Shown here in pieces: positions 33,672 through 43,305 of a stretch of 64,000 nucleotides of DNA (within the stretch, counting starts at the first letter, position 1; every line of letters starts with the position of its first letter). Origin of the DNA: Longilinea sp035560795 (lineage in GTDB: Bacteria > Chloroflexota > Anaerolineae > Anaerolineales > Anaerolineaceae); the NCBI GenBank assembly GCA_035560795.1, contig DATMYV010000024.1:1-64000 (forward strand). Reading direction: 5' to 3'. The translations under genes were made by a program, and so were the position numbers. Under the pieces are notes generated by a model. That model was not told where the DNA came from and ran no database searches. It saw only the letters and a list, made by a program, of their open reading frames with translations.

Positions 33672-33713
33672 AAAGGCGTTTCTTTTGAGCAGCCTCGAAA
33701 GAAACGCCTTTTT
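33672..33713 (+). terminator. Rho-independent terminator of the rpmH-jag cluster
   Basis: AAAGGCGTTTCTTT and AAAGAAACGCCTTT form a 14-bp stem with a 12-base loop, followed by a T-run. Confidence 0.88.
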
Positions 33714-33810
33714 GTTGCCTTATTCACGAACAGAACGTTTCTTCACTCTTTCAGCCTGACCCTTGACCGGGTAAAATTGATTACAACCACCATTAATAAA
33801 ACTGCGACAT

Positions 33811-33831
33811 TCTCCAAGGTTCATTTGGAGA
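33811..33831 (+). promoter_or_regulatory. Small hairpin in the leader of the nucleoside phosphorylase gene
   Basis: TCTCCAA and TTGGAGA pair over seven bases with a 7-base loop, ending just before the GGAG site of the ATG at 33848. It could affect ribosome access; it may also be chance. Confidence 0.3.
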
Positions 33832-33847
33832 AAGACTGGAGCTCCTG

Positions 33848-35155
33848 ATGCGTGCGGTAGACATCATCATTAAGAAACGAGAAGGCGGGGAACTGACCAG
33901 CACTGAAATTGATTTTTTTATTGACGGTTTCACCCGCGGCGAGATCCCGGATTACCAGGCAGCTGCCTGGGCGATGGCAGTCCTTTTGTGCGGCATGAAT
34001 GAACGCGAAACCACCGATCTGACCATGGCTATGGCCCATTCTGGCGAAACGTTAGATTTGACCGGGGTTGTTCCCATCGCAGTGGATAAGCACTCGACCG
34101 GCGGTGTCGGCGATAAGACTACCCTGGTTGTGGAACCCGTGGTTGCCTCATGCGGACTGCCTGTGGGGAAGATGTCAGGGCGCGGGTTGGGTTTCTCGGG
34201 CGGAACGCTCGATAAGATGGAATCCATTCCAGGCTACCGGACTAACTTAAGCCGTGAAGAGTTCATCGAACAACTGCGGACCGAGGGATTGGTCCTGACT
34301 GGTCAATCCGCCGATCTCGCGCCGGCTGATGGCAAGCTCTATGCATTAAGGGATGTCACCGGTACGGTGCCTTCCATTCCTTTGATCGCATCCTCAATCA
34401 TGAGCAAAAAGATCGCTGCCGGCGCTCAGGCAATCGTCCTGGATGTCAAGATCGGACTGGGTGCATTTATGGAGGACCTGGCAGAGGGACGAAAACTGGC
34501 CAAATTGATGGTTGCCATTGGCGCATTAAGCGGCCTTAAAGTGGTCGCACTTCTTTCAGATATGAATCAGCCGTTGGGCTGCGCGGTTGGAAATGCCCTG
34601 GAGGTGCGGGAGGCGATTGATACGCTACGCGGACAAGGTCCCGAGGATTTTCGGGAACATTGTCTGGTGGCGGCTTCGCATATGTTGGTGGTCGGCAGAA
34701 AAGCAGCCAACCTTGAATCAGCGCGCACCATGGTCGAATCGGCTTTGGAAAGCGGTCGCGCGTTGGAAAGCTTCCGCCGTCTGGTTGAAGCACAGGGCGG
34801 CGATGTTCGCTATGTGGACGAGCCGGAGCGGTTGCCAGTGGCGCCATTAATTGAAACGTTTCTGGCCCCCCGGGCTGGTTATCTGTTGGGAATTAATGCC
34901 CGTGAGGTTGGCGAGACCTCTGTTGAATTAGGCGCGGGGCGGGCACGCAAGGAAGATGCCATTGACCATGCGGTGGGCATTGAAATCCATCATAAAGTTG
35001 GAGACCACATTGAGGCTGGTGAGCCGTTGTTCACCATCCATGCCAATGACGCTGTCAAATTGGCGGCCGCTAAAACACGATTATTGGCCGCGCACCAGTG
35101 GAGCACAGAAGCGGTCCAACCATTGCCTTTGTTTTATGACGTGATCGGGGAATGA
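33848..35155 (+). CDS. pdp: Pyrimidine-nucleoside phosphorylase
   Basis: A 435-residue enzyme that splits uridine, thymidine or deoxyuridine with phosphate. It starts MRAVDIIIKKREGGELT and carries DKHSTGGVGDKTTLVVEP, GKMSGRGLGFSGGTLDKME and the C-terminal PYNP domain (AVGIEIHHKVGDHIEAGEP). Length and motifs fit Pdp or DeoA; the exact base preference is not decidable here. Works in salvage together with the purine-nucleoside phosphorylase at 43306. Confidence 0.95.
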   Translation: MRAVDIIIKKREGGELTSTEIDFFIDGFTRGEIPDYQAAAWAMAVLLCGMNERETTDLTMAMAHSGETLDLTGVVPIAVDKHSTGGVGDKTTLVVEPVVASCGLPVGKMSGRGLGFSGGTLDKMESIPGYRTNLSREEFIEQLRTEGLVLTGQSADLAPADGKLYALRDVTGTVPSIPLIASSIMSKKIAAGAQAIVLDVKIGLGAFMEDLAEGRKLAKLMVAIGALSGLKVVALLSDMNQPLGCAVGNALEVREAIDTLRGQGPEDFREHCLVAASHMLVVGRKAANLESARTMVESALESGRALESFRRLVEAQGGDVRYVDEPERLPVAPLIETFLAPRAGYLLGINAREVGETSVELGAGRARKEDAIDHAVGIEIHHKVGDHIEAGEPLFTIHANDAVKLAAAKTRLLAAHQWSTEAVQPLPLFYDVIGE

Positions 35156-35165
35156 AAACCACACA

Positions 35166-35194
35166 TTGACGAATGAGTTCAATTGTGGCATAAT
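35166..35194 (+). promoter_or_regulatory. Sigma70-type promoter of ileS
   Basis: TTGACG (35166-35171), 17-base spacer, CATAAT (35189-35194). Transcription would begin near 35201, at the start of the T-box leader. Confidence 0.8.
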
Positions 35195-35200
35195 TTTTTA

Positions 35201-35476
35201 ACACAAACGCGTTGATGGAAACGAGTAGGTTTCAGATTTACTGACAGCGAACCGGGAAGAGTGAAAGCCGGGACAGTAATCAAGACCGAAAATCCTTCCG
35301 GAGCGGCAATCTGAACGCAGGAAACTGCCAGTAAGTGAGACGGTTTCACCCACCGTTACCAAAGGTGCGGGCATCTTCTATCAAGACGTGCCCGACTGAG
35401 CGCCTCTTATATTGAGAGGAAGCAGGGTGGTACAGCGAGAACTGGCTCTCGTCCCTGATTGGGATGAGAGTTTTTG
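35201..35476 (+). promoter_or_regulatory. T-box riboswitch of ileS
   Basis: A leader of about 275 bases that reads the charging state of tRNA-Ile. Stem I holds AGCGAACCGGG and GTGAAAGCCGGG, and the likely specifier codon ATC at 35279-35281 followed by the usual purine. The T-box AGGGTGGTACAGCG (35424-35437) has TGGT to pair with the tRNA NCCA end; it departs from the consensus (ACAGCG for ACCGCG). The terminator is CTCTCGTCCC (35446-35455) with GGGATGAGAG (35461-35470) and TTTTT. Uncharged tRNA should stabilise the antiterminator and allow ileS transcription. Confidence 0.93.
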
Positions 35477-35509
35477 TTTGCCAGAAACCTTACTCCTTAT
35501 GGAGGTCGA

Positions 35510-38500
35510 ATGTTCAAACCAGTCAGTCCAAAGCTCAACATAACCATTCTGGAAGAAGGCGTACTGCGGCTATGGAAAAGTCACGACGTCTTCCATCGCT
35601 CTCTGAAACAACGCGACGGCGGCAGGGAATATGTCTTCTATGAAGGGCCGCCCACGGCCAACGGTCGGGCAGGCGTCCATCACGTCCTGGCGCGTGCTTA
35701 TAAGGATGTATTTCCGCGCTATAAGACCATGCGTGGTTTTCACGTCAGCCGGCGTGGTGGCTGGGATACGCATGGGCTGCCCGTCGAAATTGAAGTGGAA
35801 AAGAAACTCGGCTTCACCAACAAGCAACAGATCGAGGAATACGGAATCGCCAAATTCAATGCATTATGCCGCGAATCGGCGTTTGCCTACATCCAGGATT
35901 GGGAAAAACTGACTGACCGCATCGCCTTTTGGGTGGATTTAAATGATGCCTATGTTACTTTTCGGAACGAATACATCGAGTCAGTCTGGAGCATTCTGAA
36001 GAATTTCTGGGATCGCAATTTGCTTTACCAGAACTTTAAGGTTGTTCCTTATTGCCCGCGCTGCGGTACGCCGCTTTCAGACCACGAGGTGGCGCAGGGT
36101 TATGACGACGCCGAAGATCCATCCATCTTTGTGCGCTTGCCATTGGTAGATCAGCCTGACACATCTCTTTTAGTGTGGACGACCACCCCGTGGACGCTTC
36201 CGGGAAACGTGGCCGTTGCTGCACATCCGGATGTGGAATACGTAAAAATTGAGCGGTCAACGCCAGATGGCAGCAAAGAATACCTCATCCTGGCGGGAAA
36301 ACTGGTCGATCAGGTTTTTGGCGATGAACCGGTTCGAGTGGTGGAGCGCTTCAATGGCAAACAACTGAAGGGAAAACGCTACCAACCGTTATTCACATTC
36401 CTACCGCCCGACAAACCAGCCTATTATGTTGTGAACGCGGATTATGTGACCACCGCGGACGGCACTGGTCTGGTGCATATCGCGCCGGCTTTCGGCGCCG
36501 ATGACATGACGGTTTCCATGGAAGAGGATCTGCCGATTTTGATGACGGTCGCTCCAGACGGCACCATCATTTCAGAAGTGCGGCCGTGGGCCGGAATGTT
36601 TGTCAAGGATGCCGATCCATTTATCATGCAGGACCTCGATGCCCGCGGACTGCTTTTCCGCGCGGGTAAGATCACCCATACTTATCCCTTCTGCTGGCGC
36701 TGTGGTACTCCTTTGCTATATTATGCCCGTCCGACCTGGTATATCCGCACCAGTCAATTCAAAGACCGCCTGGTGGCCTTGAATGAAAAAATCAACTGGT
36801 ATCCAGGGCATATCAAGAACGGCCGGTTTGGCAACTGGTTGGAAAACAACATCGATTGGGCTTTGGGGCGCGAACGCTACTGGGGAACGCCGTTACCTGT
36901 GTGGGAATGTGACCGCTGCCATAACCAGGTCTGCGTGGGGTCAATTCAGGAACTGGCTGAAAAAGCCGGACAGGATATTAAAGAACTCGACCTGCACCGT
37001 CCATTTGTGGATGATGTGGTCTGGACGCATGATTGCGGCGGAACGATGCACCGCGTGCCCGAGTTGATTGACGTCTGGTTTGACTCTGGATCGATGCCTT
37101 ACGCTCAGTGGCATTATCCTTTCGAGAACCAGGAAAAATTCAAGCAACAATATCCAGCTGACTTTATTTGCGAGGCAGTAGATCAGACACGCGGTTGGTT
37201 CTATTCATTGCATGCCATCAGCACGTTGCTGAATGACCAGGAATGCTTCAAGAATGTCATCTGCCTGGGTTTAATTCAGGATCAAAATGGGCAGAAGATG
37301 TCCAAGTCGCGTGGAAATATCGTGAACCCGTGGGATGTGATCAACCAGAATGGCTCCGACGCGATGCGTTGGTATTTCTATACAGCCAGCCCGGCCGGTC
37401 AGGAACGCCGTTTTTCCCCCGAATTGGTGGGTGAGGTGGTTCGGACCTTCACCCTCACCCTGTGGAATACCTACTCGTTCTTCGTCACCTATGCAAACCT
37501 GGATGGCTGGAAACCTGAACTTGGGGTGCTGCCGGCTTACAGTCCTTTGGACCGCTGGCTGCGTTCATCCCTGCATGCTCTAGTGCGCGATGTGACCACT
37601 GCTTTGGAAAACTATGATGTTTTGGGTGCCACACGCCCGATCCAATCCTTCGTTGACGACCTGTCGAATTGGTACCTGCGCCGGTCACGCCGCCGTTTTT
37701 GGAAGAGCGAATCGGATATGGACAAGCAGGCGGCTTATGCCACCCTGCATGAAGCATTGGTGACATTGAGCAAGTTACTGGCCCCGACCATGCCCTTTAT
37801 GGCGGAAGAGCTCTATCAAAACCTGGTGTGTTCTGTAAACCCTTATGTGCCGGACTCAGTTCATCTGGCCGACTGGCCTGAATTTGATCTGTTGGCAATC
37901 GATGAAGAATTGAACCGCGATATGGCTGTGGTAATGAAACTGGTGTCGGTTGGGCATGCCGCGCGGAATAAAGCCAACCGGAAGGTCCGCCAACCTCTGG
38001 CAGAGGCAGCATTCTCAGTAGGCAGCGTTGAAGAACGGAAAGCCATGCTGAAATATGCTGAACTGATCGAGGATGAGCTGAATGTCAAACAGGTGCGCGC
38101 CTTGGATGCCGCCAGCGAGGCAGTGGCTTATAGCCTTAACCCTCAGCCCAAACAGTTGGGTCAAAAATACGGCAGCCGTTATCCGGCAATCCGGCAGGCG
38201 ATTCTGGCGCTTGATCCGGAAGCACCTGCCCGGGCACTCCTGGAAGGACATCCGGTAAACTTGGTAGTTGAAGGGCAATCTCTGGATATCCTTCCGGATG
38301 AAGTCGAAGTCCGTGCTCAAGCAAAAGCCGGTTTTGCAGTAGCTTCGGAAGGCGCTTACTTGGCTGCACTGGTTACCGATTTGACCCCTGACCTTGTGAA
38401 AGAAGGGTTGGCGCGGGAATTTGTCCGCCGGGTCCAAGATTTGCGCAAACAGGCCGATCTGGAAATCGCTGACCGCATCCGGATCTACTACCAGGCCACC

Positions 38501-38656
38501 CCCACTCTGGCAGACGCTGTTAAGAGTTTCAAAGAGTATATTACCAGCGAGACACTCGCGTTGGAAATGGTAAACGCTGCGGTGCCGGAAGGTCTAGAAC
38601 AAATGTCGGACACCTTTGATGGCGAAATGGTGACGGTTGCACTGGTTAAAGCTTGA
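35510..38656 (+). CDS. ileS: Isoleucyl-tRNA synthetase, long type 2 form with GVHH signature
   Basis: A 1048-residue class I synthetase that charges tRNA-Ile. The start is ATG 35510 behind GGAGG. The catalytic signature normally HIGH reads GVHH (Gly55-His58 in ANGRAGVHHVL), and KMSKS is intact (GQKMSKSRGN). The CP1 editing domain is present (LLVWTTTPWTLPGN). Zinc-type cysteines occur in CPRCGTPLSDHE and CWRCGTPLLYY, then CDRCHNQVC. Length and C-terminal region mark the eukaryote-like type 2 group (IleRS2). A GXHH signature has been linked to hyper-resistance to mupirocin in IleRS2. It is under a T-box. Confidence 0.97.
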   Translation: MFKPVSPKLNITILEEGVLRLWKSHDVFHRSLKQRDGGREYVFYEGPPTANGRAGVHHVLARAYKDVFPRYKTMRGFHVSRRGGWDTHGLPVEIEVEKKLGFTNKQQIEEYGIAKFNALCRESAFAYIQDWEKLTDRIAFWVDLNDAYVTFRNEYIESVWSILKNFWDRNLLYQNFKVVPYCPRCGTPLSDHEVAQGYDDAEDPSIFVRLPLVDQPDTSLLVWTTTPWTLPGNVAVAAHPDVEYVKIERSTPDGSKEYLILAGKLVDQVFGDEPVRVVERFNGKQLKGKRYQPLFTFLPPDKPAYYVVNADYVTTADGTGLVHIAPAFGADDMTVSMEEDLPILMTVAPDGTIISEVRPWAGMFVKDADPFIMQDLDARGLLFRAGKITHTYPFCWRCGTPLLYYARPTWYIRTSQFKDRLVALNEKINWYPGHIKNGRFGNWLENNIDWALGRERYWGTPLPVWECDRCHNQVCVGSIQELAEKAGQDIKELDLHRPFVDDVVWTHDCGGTMHRVPELIDVWFDSGSMPYAQWHYPFENQEKFKQQYPADFICEAVDQTRGWFYSLHAISTLLNDQECFKNVICLGLIQDQNGQKMSKSRGNIVNPWDVINQNGSDAMRWYFYTASPAGQERRFSPELVGEVVRTFTLTLWNTYSFFVTYANLDGWKPELGVLPAYSPLDRWLRSSLHALVRDVTTALENYDVLGATRPIQSFVDDLSNWYLRRSRRRFWKSESDMDKQAAYATLHEALVTLSKLLAPTMPFMAEELYQNLVCSVNPYVPDSVHLADWPEFDLLAIDEELNRDMAVVMKLVSVGHAARNKANRKVRQPLAEAAFSVGSVEERKAMLKYAELIEDELNVKQVRALDAASEAVAYSLNPQPKQLGQKYGSRYPAIRQAILALDPEAPARALLEGHPVNLVVEGQSLDILPDEVEVRAQAKAGFAVASEGAYLAALVTDLTPDLVKEGLAREFVRRVQDLRKQADLEIADRIRIYYQATPTLADAVKSFKEYITSETLALEMVNAAVPEGLEQMSDTFDGEMVTVALVKA

Positions 38657-38673
38657 GGGTTTTTGATCACAAT

Positions 38674-38714
38674 GCGCTCCCGGCAGAGTTATCGGCCGGG
38701 AGCGCTATTATTTT
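38674..38714 (+). terminator. Rho-independent terminator of ileS
   Basis: GCGCTCCCGGC (38674-38684) and GCCGGGAGCGC (38695-38705) form an 11-bp stem followed by a T-rich run. Confidence 0.88.
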
Positions 38715-38784
38715 CCCCCAGTGCTAACTGATTAGCATCGGGCAAGCAACTTTATTTAAGGTAAAATGAAGAGACGTTTTATCA

Positions 38785-39330
38785 ATGGAGGAAGGCTTGA
38801 AGAGAATTTTACGAGATTATTTGCCTTTGATTCTGATCGCAAGTGTCATTATTCTGATCGATCAACTTACCAAGGCAGTAATACAGCAAAACCTTGCATT
38901 ACAGGAAACCTGGATGCCCTTATCCTGGTTGGCGCCTTACGCCCGCATCGTGCATTGGTATAACACCGGCGTTGCTTTCGGCATGTTCCAAAATGGAAAT
39001 TTAATTTTCGCTATCATCGCAGCCATCGTCTCTGTCGCCATTTTTGTTGTTTACCCTCGTATTCCCCGCGAGGAACGGATTCTGCGTATTGCGACCAGCA
39101 TGATGCTGGCTGGCGCAATCGGTAATTTGATTGATCGGATCACGGTTGGGCATGTGACTGACTTTATTTCTCTTGGGTCTTTTGCTGTTTTCAACGTTGC
39201 AGATATGTCCATCACTCTCGGCGTGTGTATCCTCGTCCTAGGGGTGTGGCTTCAGGAACGCCGTGAGCGAAAACAGACGCCTTTGGAAAATCCGCCTTCG
39301 CCATCGCAAGATGGGGAGAAAATTTTGTGA
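38785..39330 (+). CDS. lspA: Lipoprotein signal peptidase II
   Basis: A 181-residue four-helix membrane aspartyl protease that cleaves lipoprotein signals after Lgt has lipidated them. The catalytic aspartates lie in AIGNLIDRI and FAVFNVADMSITLG. DQLTKAVI near the N terminus also fits. A TAAAAT box is 17 bases upstream of the ATG. It serves the many lipoproteins seen in this window; Lgt is encoded at 51393. Confidence 0.95.
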   Translation: MEEGLKRILRDYLPLILIASVIILIDQLTKAVIQQNLALQETWMPLSWLAPYARIVHWYNTGVAFGMFQNGNLIFAIIAAIVSVAIFVVYPRIPREERILRIATSMMLAGAIGNLIDRITVGHVTDFISLGSFAVFNVADMSITLGVCILVLGVWLQERRERKQTPLENPPSPSQDGEKIL

Positions 39331-40253
39331 GTGAATCATCCCGGACTTTTTATCTATCAACCGCTGACGCGGACCGGTTGGATAAATTTTTGGTTACAAA
39401 ATTAAAGAACTTTTCCCGGTCGCGCTTGCAAGCCCTAATTCGCGAAGGTAATGTCAGCGTGGATGGCAAAGTGGTAACCAAGACGGGAACTCCACTGGTT
39501 GCCAGTCAGAAAGTGGACATCCGCATTCCTGCAATCGAGCCTAGCAGTTTGATTCCCGAGTCAATTCCTCTAACGATCGTGTTTGAAAATCAGGACTTAA
39601 TGGTGATCAATAAACCTGCCGGCATGGTTGTCCATCCTTCTGCTGGACATTTTACGGGGACATTGGTTCATGCTGCGCTGGCACACGCCCCTGAATTGGA
39701 AGGTATTGGCGGCGAACAACGACCTGGCATAGTCCACCGCCTGGATAAAGATACCAGCGGGTTGATTCTGATCGCCAAGAATGATCGGACCCATCATTGG
39801 TTGCAGGATCAATTCAGGCTGCGAAAGGTAAGGAAAATATACCTGGCCCTGGTCGATGGTCACCCGCCAACGCCGACCGGGCGGATTGAAGCGTTTATCG
39901 GACGCGACCCTGATCACCGCAAGAAAATGGCCATTGTTTCGGCACAAAAAGGGCGTTCGGCTGTCACCGAATATTTCACCAAAGAAACATTTCTGCGCCA
40001 TTCCTTGCTTGAAGCACACCCGCTGACCGGCCGCACCCACCAGATTCGCCTCCATCTGGCATTTATTGGTTGCCCAATTGTCGGCGATACGGTTTACGGT
40101 CACCGCACCCCTACACTCGATTTACCCCGGCATTTTTTACATGCTGTCAGTCTGACGGTCCTGCTGCCTGGAGAAGAAAAACCGCGATTATTTGAAGCTA
40201 ACTTACCAGCAGAATTGGATCAACTGCTGACACAGTTGCGCGCCAATCATTGA
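39327..40253 (+). CDS. rluD: RluA/RluD-family pseudouridine synthase
   Basis: A 308-residue RNA-modifying enzyme: N-terminal S4 domain (RLDKFLVTKLKNFSRSRLQ) and a catalytic domain with the Asp in HRLDKDTSGLILIAKN, plus HPLTGRTHQIRLHLA. RluD-type enzymes modify 23S rRNA helix 69; the precise site cannot be read from sequence, so the symbol is provisional. GTG start overlapping the lspA stop by four bases; lspA-rluD pairing is common. Confidence 0.93.
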   Translation: MSESSRTFYLSTADADRLDKFLVTKLKNFSRSRLQALIREGNVSVDGKVVTKTGTPLVASQKVDIRIPAIEPSSLIPESIPLTIVFENQDLMVINKPAGMVVHPSAGHFTGTLVHAALAHAPELEGIGGEQRPGIVHRLDKDTSGLILIAKNDRTHHWLQDQFRLRKVRKIYLALVDGHPPTPTGRIEAFIGRDPDHRKKMAIVSAQKGRSAVTEYFTKETFLRHSLLEAHPLTGRTHQIRLHLAFIGCPIVGDTVYGHRTPTLDLPRHFLHAVSLTVLLPGEEKPRLFEANLPAELDQLLTQLRANH

Positions 40254-40270
40254 TTTATTCGGAGGGTAGT

Positions 40271-41311
40271 ATGTTGCCTTGGATAGATTTGCGTTCTGAT
40301 ACGGTTACCCAACCGACGCCTGAAATGCGTGCATCCATGGCTGCTGCTGAAGTTGGCGACGATGTTTACGGTGAAGATCCAAGCGTCAATCGCTTGCAGG
40401 AGATCGCGGCGGCGCAAATGGGAAAAGAAGCCGGTCTATTCGTTCCCTCTGGCACCATGGGCAATTTAATTGCCGTTCTGGCACAATGCGGACACGGCGA
40501 TGAAGTGATTATGGGTAATTTAGGGCATACCTTTCTCTTCGAGGGTGGAGGAATCGCTGCGTTGGGTGGTGTTTTTCCCCACACACTGCCAAACCAGGCT
40601 GATGGCACTTTGTTGCTGGATGATATTCGATCTGGCATCCGTCCGGACGATATCCACCATCCCATCAGCAAACTCATTATTTTGGAGAATACCCACAATC
40701 GCTGCGGCGGTGTACCGTTGAGTAAGGAATATACACACGCAGTAAGCGAGTTGGCGAATAGTAAAGGTTTGGGGTTGCACATTGACGGCGCGCGGATTTA
40801 TAATGCCGCCGCCGCGTTACAGACCTCTCCAGCTGACCTTGTGGAAGTGGCTGATTCGGTAACTTTTTGCTTGAGTAAAGGATTATGCGCCCCGGTCGGA
40901 TCAGTCTTATGCGGCAATCAGTCGATGATTGCCCGTGCCCGGAGAATCCGTAAACAATTAGGCGGCGGAATGCGCCAAGCGGGCATATTGGCAGCTGCGG
41001 GAATTTTTGCAATCGAGCACATGACCCAAAGATTGGTTGATGATCATCAACGGGCTCGCCGGCTGGCGGACGGTCTGGCTAACTTGCCGGGAATTTCCTT
41101 TGAACTCGGAATGCCGGCGACCAATATGGTTTTTCCATCCTTGAATAAGGAAATTCCAATGACGGCAGCCGATCTAGCCAACCGCCTCAAGGAAAAAGGG
41201 ATTCTTGTAGGAACCGTTTCCGAACGGAGACTGCGGATGGTGACCCATTATTGGATCGATGATGCAGGCGTAGAGCAAACTGTACAAGCCTGCCGGGACA
41301 TACTTCGTTAG
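40271..41311 (+). CDS. ltaE: Low-specificity L-threonine aldolase
   Basis: A 346-residue PLP enzyme splitting L-threonine (or allo-threonine) to glycine and acetaldehyde. It begins [17 protein letters not shown] and carries [12 protein letters not shown] and the Schiff-base lysine in [13 protein letters not shown]. The ATG at 40271 has GGAGGG before it; an upstream in-frame TTG is less likely. Its stop overlaps that of the convergent cyclase gene by four bases. Confidence 0.94.
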   Translation: MLPWIDLRSDTVTQPTPEMRASMAAAEVGDDVYGEDPSVNRLQEIAAAQMGKEAGLFVPSGTMGNLIAVLAQCGHGDEVIMGNLGHTFLFEGGGIAALGGVFPHTLPNQADGTLLLDDIRSGIRPDDIHHPISKLIILENTHNRCGGVPLSKEYTHAVSELANSKGLGLHIDGARIYNAAAALQTSPADLVEVADSVTFCLSKGLCAPVGSVLCGNQSMIARARRIRKQLGGGMRQAGILAAAGIFAIEHMTQRLVDDHQRARRLADGLANLPGISFELGMPATNMVFPSLNKEIPMTAADLANRLKEKGILVGTVSERRLRMVTHYWIDDAGVEQTVQACRDILR

Positions 41312-43038
41312 TTCAGACTTGAAAAACTATCTTCGCTATATTGTATGATTACAGGTTCATTAATTGCGTGGCAGGTGGATTGTTCTGGTTCGATCTGATT
41401 CCTGCCTCGTTCTTTTGCCTCATATAGCCTTTGATCAGCCAAATCTATCAAAGCCACGATTTCATCAGCTTCCTCTGGAAAAACCGAAATGCCTTGACAG
41501 ATGGTCGGAGCAGGAACGGGCACTTGATCGCGGCTGAATAGGGAGATTTCGCCAATTGCCCGCCGAATTCGATTGGCTACTTGAATGGCCTGAGCGGCAT
41601 TTGCGCGCGGCAACGCGATAATAAATTCCTCACCGCCCCAACGACCGATTGAATCGGTACATTTTATATTTTGCCGGATAGCATCGCATAACGCGATCAA
41701 AACTTGATCGCCAACCAGGTGGCCAAAATTATCGTTATAAATCTTGAATTTGTCGATATCCAGCATAATCAGGGAAAGCGGTTGCCCGCTGGTTTTCGCA
41801 TCGGCAATCTCGCTTGCCAATGTGTTGATAAATGCACCGTGATTGATTGTGGAGGTAAGCGTATCTTTTCGCGATTGATCTTCGACAACCGCGTGATGAG
41901 CGGCATTGTCAAGCGCCATGGCAGCCTGTTGCGTTACGTTTTGTAACAATTCTAAATCGCTTTGGGAGTATTGGTTCCGTAGATAGGATGCCACAGCAAC
42001 AACCCCGAAAACCCGCCCGCTGGCTTCCAGCGGCACGCCCATCCAGGAATGGCTGAGTTTGGGCTGCCCAATGGTGGATACTCTAATTCCCAACTTTTCA
42101 CGGGCTTCAGAGGTGACATTCCTTAACAGAAGTGCCTCGCCATTGGAAACAACCCAACCCGCTAAAGAATTATCGAGGTCGATTTCCGTATTTGTGAAAA
42201 AATCGCCATCATCATAGAGTAATTCCAACCGGATGGAAGAATCACCGTTCATCAGTCCCAGGTAGTACGTATCCGCATCCAATGTGGTCTGAATGGCATT
42301 GCTGACTAAGGCAATTACCTGGTGCATCTCGAGTGAGGAGGAGAGATCGCGGGCGATCCGGTTGAGTGTTTCGAGTCGTTGCAGTTGAATGGAAATTGCT
42401 TTCTTCATAATGGTAATGGTTTCAGTGACCAACGCCGTTACAATCAAAATAAATAAGGTTGTCAGCCAGGTGCTGCTTGAAAATTCAATAAATCCTGTTC
42501 GTTCGAGTAGTATTTGAACGCCAGTTGTCATAAGTACAAATAAGTAGGTCGGCCAGCGTCCAGCAAGGACAGCGCTTGAAACCATCAGGATGGTAATTGC
42601 AAGCGGAACGAAACCATTCAACATATAAGATTGGAACAGAATAGGGATCGTGATTAAGGCGGCATTTAGAAAAACAGAAATGCGGTAAATATTCTGTTTT
42701 GCCGGTTCGAGTTGTGGCAGGATAATGAAAAACGTCAGGATGATGTACAAAATTCCTGCTAAACCGATCCCGATATTTACCTGGCGATTGATTAGTGGTA
42801 ATCCTGGGCGGAGGGCAGCGATAAAAATAAAGACGCACAGAGCAAGTCCCGCAGAAATAGCAGGGAAAGCCAAGCGCTGTTGATCTTCAAGTGTAAGGTT
42901 TAGAGAAGGTGAGTTAATGGTTCTGCGGGTAATAAGTGGCGTTGATTTTAGGAAATGGAAAATTGGCTGTGTAATGGAATGTACATGGACAATGAGTTGC
43001 ATGTAACGGAATCCCCTCAGGTTCAACATGGCCCCCAT
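41308..43038 (-). CDS. Membrane diguanylate cyclase (TM-GAF-GGDEF)
   Basis: A protein of up to 576 residues: six or so N-terminal helices (about 55-210), a GAF domain (about 235-385) and a GGDEF domain (about 400-560) with the active site GRWGGEEF and the metal-site LIMLDIDKFKIYND. It should make c-di-GMP in response to a signal at the GAF or membrane domain. The RxxD product-inhibition site is replaced by KCTD, so feedback inhibition may be lost. The start is uncertain among several ATGs (43038, 43029 and 43002). It ends in a short, non-conserved tail. Confidence 0.92.
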   Translation of the reverse strand: MGAMLNLRGFRYMQLIVHVHSITQPIFHFLKSTPLITRRTINSPSLNLTLEDQQRLAFPAISAGLALCVFIFIAALRPGLPLINRQVNIGIGLAGILYIILTFFIILPQLEPAKQNIYRISVFLNAALITIPILFQSYMLNGFVPLAITILMVSSAVLAGRWPTYLFVLMTTGVQILLERTGFIEFSSSTWLTTLFILIVTALVTETITIMKKAISIQLQRLETLNRIARDLSSSLEMHQVIALVSNAIQTTLDADTYYLGLMNGDSSIRLELLYDDGDFFTNTEIDLDNSLAGWVVSNGEALLLRNVTSEAREKLGIRVSTIGQPKLSHSWMGVPLEASGRVFGVVAVASYLRNQYSQSDLELLQNVTQQAAMALDNAAHHAVVEDQSRKDTLTSTINHGAFINTLASEIADAKTSGQPLSLIMLDIDKFKIYNDNFGHLVGDQVLIALCDAIRQNIKCTDSIGRWGGEEFIIALPRANAAQAIQVANRIRRAIGEISLFSRDQVPVPAPTICQGISVFPEEADEIVALIDLADQRLYEAKERGRNQIEPEQSTCHAINEPVIIQYSEDSFSSLN

Positions 43039-43190
43039 ACCTTACGTGCATATTTCTCTCTGTGACATCTCAACCGGTAATATTAAGCCAATAAACCACC
43101 GTAGATATAATGATCTACACATATTTTACCAACAAACCCTTACAGAAACATGACCCTGGCAGGTTTGTAAGCCAATTATAAGGTTCGCAT

Positions 43191-43236
43191 AGTCTTTCCA
43201 TGGAAGGACTGCCGTCTCCTATTCTGATGTTATAAT
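43191..43236 (+). promoter_or_regulatory. Operator-like inverted repeat and -10 box before the purine phosphorylase gene
   Basis: AGTCTTTCCA and TGGAAGGACT form a near-perfect 20-base palindrome (43191-43210), and TATAAT lies at 43231-43236. The palindrome overlaps the place of a -35 element, which is itself poor (ACTGCC). This layout suits binding of a dimeric regulator. No purine riboswitch is seen. Confidence 0.45.
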
Positions 43237-43305
43237 TTGGTTTGAATATCATGATTATCGTAATAAATCTGTTACCTAAAAATTGCCAATACCTTTGGAG
43301 GAACA

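Noticed and set aside
39597..40103. A 168-codon minus-strand frame opposite the pseudouridine synthase gene
   Set aside because: The plus-strand protein is certain and complete; the minus frame has no recognisable features.
43039..43305. Possible purine riboswitch before the purine phosphorylase gene
   Set aside because: The three-way-junction core and loop sequences are missing; the visible element is a DNA palindrome near a -10 box.
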